Source: an uncultured Acetatifactor sp. (GTDB taxonomy: Bacteria > Bacillota > Clostridia > Lachnospirales > Lachnospiraceae). From it: a DNA stretch of 64,000 nt. The stretch spans positions 1 through 64,000 of the forward strand of contig CAJTSY010000003.1 of the NCBI GenBank assembly GCA_910578995.1. Direction: 5' to 3'. This document shows positions 62,200 through 64,000 of this stretch, piece by piece. The notes under the pieces are model-generated. The model was given only the letters and a program-made list of their open reading frames with translations, made no database searches and was not told where the DNA came from. How positions within the stretch are numbered: the first letter of the stretch is position 1; the number at the start of each line of letters is the position of its first letter. Both the position numbers and the translations under genes were made by a program.

Positions 62200-63047
62200 G
62201 AAGGCGGCTGACGGTATACGGTATGATTTCCGCAGGGCTGTTTCTGGTTTTATTCCTTGGAACGTTCCGCCGCAGGACGGAGGGAATGGAAAGGGAGGAG
62301 TTTCAGGTTGTGGCCTTCGGCGACAGTTTTTTCGGGGAGGTAAGAGACGAGACTTCTGTTCCGGCCCTGCTGCAGGCGCTGACGGGAAAGTCCGTGTACA
62401 ACGCGGGGCTGGGGGGAACCTGTATGGCAAGGCAGCCCCAGGGGCGGCGGATGGATTATGGAAAGGATTCCCTGTCCATGGTGGGTCTGGCCAGGGCTGT
62501 GGGGACAGACGACTTCGGAGTGCAGCAGACCGTGCGGATGCGTGAGACCAACACAGAGTATTTTGAGGAAGACATTGACAGACTGGAGACCATAGATTTT
62601 TCCCGGGTGGAAACCGTGCTGATTCAACAGGGGGTCAACGATTACCACGCGGGCATTCCCATTGAGAATCCGGAGGATCCCTATGACGAATATACCTTTC
62701 TGGGAGCCCTTCGTACCACGGTTGGGTATCTGCGCAGGGCGAACCCGGAAGTGCGGATTCTGCTGGTTACGCCCACTTATACCTGGTACATTTTCACGGG
62801 GCTTACATGTGAGGAAGCGGATCAGGGAGGGGGCCTGCTGGAGGATTATGTGGAGGCGGAGCTCGGGGCGGCGGGGGAACTGGGGATAGAAGTCATTGAT
62901 GTTTATCACGACTTTTTCCCCCATGAGACCTGGGAGGACAAGGATGCGTATACCAGGGACGGTCTGCATCCCAACGAGGAAGGTCGGGAAAAGCTGGCCG
63001 GACGCATAGCGCAGGAGCTATGTGCTGTGGAAGACCCGGAGGGATGA
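62148..63047 (+). CDS. SGNH/GDSL hydrolase-like protein, membrane-anchored
   Basis: A 299-residue protein (287 from the second start). After a basic N-terminus and one TM segment (LTVYGMISAGLFLVLFLGTF), an extracytoplasmic SGNH domain shows VVAFGDSFFGEV (block I Ser), YNAGLGGTCMA (block II Gly), QQGVNDYHAG (block III Asn) and DGLHPNEEG (block V Asp/His). All catalytic residues are present. It overlaps pseG by ATGA, so it could act on O- or N-acyl groups of the pseudaminic-acid glycan. A second SGNH protein lies at 52260-53672; they share layout but little sequence. Confidence 0.83.
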   Translation: MRRMSGSREAGRMRSFSGRRLTVYGMISAGLFLVLFLGTFRRRTEGMEREEFQVVAFGDSFFGEVRDETSVPALLQALTGKSVYNAGLGGTCMARQPQGRRMDYGKDSLSMVGLARAVGTDDFGVQQTVRMRETNTEYFEEDIDRLETIDFSRVETVLIQQGVNDYHAGIPIENPEDPYDEYTFLGALRTTVGYLRRANPEVRILLVTPTYTWYIFTGLTCEEADQGGGLLEDYVEAELGAAGELGIEVIDVYHDFFPHETWEDKDAYTRDGLHPNEEGREKLAGRIAQELCAVEDPEG

Positions 63048-63069
63048 CGGCAGGCTCGGGGGAGGCTCA

Positions 63070-63155
63070 GAGGCGCGCGGAAGAGGAGCGTACCGTGGGG
63101 CGCGCTCTCCGTGTACCCGTGGCAGAGGCCGGGTGGAAGAGGAAGGTGCCCGGGG
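63070..63155 (+). repeat. Degenerate 55-bp duplication after the SGNH gene
   Basis: GAGGCGCGCGGAAGAGGAGCG- and GAGGCCGGGTGGAAGAGGAAGG-type segments at 63070 and 63125. It occupies much of the 63048-63208 spacer. Confidence 0.45.
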
Positions 63156-63208
63156 CAGGCGCGCGGGAAGGGAAGTATGACAGAAACCACAGGAACAGGA
63201 GGATGGGA

Positions 63209-64000
63209 ATGAAGTCACCTGCACAGGTATTTCAGATGATATACGGAAAAATCAGAAAGGAATGGAAGGCGGCATTTTTGGGCTGTTTTCTGGCAGGACT
63301 TCTGGTTCATATGCCTGTTCTGCTGTCCGACATCCCCAATCATGACGGGTTGGCCAGTCTGTATTTTGACCAGAATATGATTACGTCCGGCAGATGGTTC
63401 CTGACGGTGGCCTGCGGGATTTCTTCTTATTATACCCTGCCCTGGGTCATCGGACTTCTGGGGCTATTCTACCTGGGCTGCGCCGCCGCCGCCGTGTGTG
63501 AGCTCCTGGAAGTCCGGAAGACATGGGCCGGGGCACTGATCGGAAGCCTGATGGCCGTATTTCCTGCAATGGCTTCCACCTTTGCCTATGTGTTTACCTT
63601 GGACGGTTATATGATGGGAATTCTGCTGGCGGTGCTGGCTGTACTGCTTACTAAAAAGTACAGCCCTGGATTTCTGCCGGGAGCAGTCTGCCTTGCCTTC
63701 AGCATGGGCATCTATCAGGCATATCTGCCCATGGCCATGATCCTGTCCCTGTTTTCCGTCCTGATGCTGCTTGCCCGGGAGGGAGACGGCGGGAAAAATG
63801 TTCTCCGGGGGAAAATCCGGGGAATACTGAATTATCTGTATATGGGGATTCTGGGGGCGGGACTGTATTACGGCATTCTGCAGGTGCTTTTGAAGATTCA
63901 GGGAAAGCAGCTGGATACCTACCAGGGAATCGACGGCATGGTGGCCGGTACTTCCACGGGGAGGGGAATTTTCAGGATCCTTGCGGATATGTATATGGAT
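63209..64000 (+). CDS. GtrII-type glucosyltransferase-like membrane protein (partial)
   Basis: An open frame of 264 codons running off the window end, so 3' partial. It begins MKSPAQVFQMIYGKIRKEW and has about seven TM helices. The first external loop, LLSDIPNHDGLASLYFDQNM-ITSGRW, matches the N-H-D-G-L...D-Q-N...S-G-R-W pattern of GtrII-type (Glucos_trans_II) enzymes, and SMGIYQAYLPMA with a later GKQLDTYQGID also fits. These enzymes take a sugar from undecaprenyl phosphate, made by a GtrB-type protein, and attach it outside the membrane. AGGAGG precedes the ATG. Several GtrB-like genes are in the window. Confidence 0.75.
   Translation, partial: MKSPAQVFQMIYGKIRKEWKAAFLGCFLAGLLVHMPVLLSDIPNHDGLASLYFDQNMITSGRWFLTVACGISSYYTLPWVIGLLGLFYLGCAAAAVCELLEVRKTWAGALIGSLMAVFPAMASTFAYVFTLDGYMMGILLAVLAVLLTKKYSPGFLPGAVCLAFSMGIYQAYLPMAMILSLFSVLMLLAREGDGGKNVLRGKIRGILNYLYMGILGAGLYYGILQVLLKIQGKQLDTYQGIDGMVAGTSTGRGIFRILADMYMD

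Overview
The window reads as a Gram-positive, spore-former-related Clostridia chromosome, most likely Lachnospiraceae. Gene order supports this: mbl-flhO-flhP-flgJ, comFC-yvyF and cdaA-ybbR-glmM as in Firmicutes, a Spo0A effector domain, HPr with His15 and Ser46, sigma-A type promoters and strong GGAGG ribosome sites. GC content is moderate to high. Nearly every gene is on the + strand; only a YerB-like lipoprotein and one SGNH hydrolase are on the - strand. I saw no rRNA, tRNA or CRISPR array.

Region by region. (1) 1-1.65 kb: decayed mobile DNA, with a fragment resembling an AbiEi-type regulator, two small coupled ORFs, hairpins and the broken 3' end of a tyrosine recombinase. (2) 1.65-8.7 kb: a LexA-type operator and a structured leader, then uvrB, a polytopic GT-C-like membrane protein and uvrA. 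(3) 9.1-16 kb: mbl, two FlgG-like rod/hook genes, a FlgJ-like rod-binding protein, recD2, comFC and yvyF. (4) 16-23 kb: two conserved membrane proteins, cdaA-ybbR-glmM (c-di-AMP and amino-sugar supply), HPr, and the convergent YerB lipoprotein. (5) 23-35.7 kb: a GtrB-type glycosyltransferase, a stand-alone Spo0A DNA-binding domain, a membrane protein that looks split by a repeat, then a polysaccharide operon (initiating sugar transferase, Wzz-like protein, EpsG-like polymerase, five glycosyltransferases). (6) 35.8-39.6 kb: a repeat-bearing exported glucosaminidase and a Pro-Thr-rich lipoprotein. (7) 39.7-64 kb: nucleotide-sugar and glycan decoration genes: PseB, Gmd, Glf, ManC-like, PseC, PseH, PseF and PseG, with polyprenyl-phosphate glycosyltransferases, several GT-C membrane enzymes, a GT52-like putative nonulosonate transferase, an ABC lipid-glycan flippase, two SGNH hydrolases and a truncated GtrII-type glucosyltransferase.

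How they fit together. Five of the six CMP-pseudaminic acid enzymes are present but scattered over 22 kb; PseI is not in the window. The neighbouring gene at 56056 carries the E-D-G and H-P motifs of bacterial sialyltransferases and sits directly before an ABC flippase, so it is the best candidate to add pseudaminic acid to a lipid-linked glycan. UDP-Galf (Glf) and a GDP-mannose-derived sugar (ManC, Gmd) are probably also used. Pairs of GtrB-like and GT-C genes suggest side-chain decoration at the outer face of the membrane.

The most unusual general feature is that at least eleven intergenic spacers carry degenerate tandem repeats (17-66 bp). Several of these start inside the preceding gene and copy its stop codon, and one duplicates a whole RBS-plus-start unit. 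The uvrB leader, with one 5' arm able to pair with either of two downstream arms, is the best candidate regulatory RNA.
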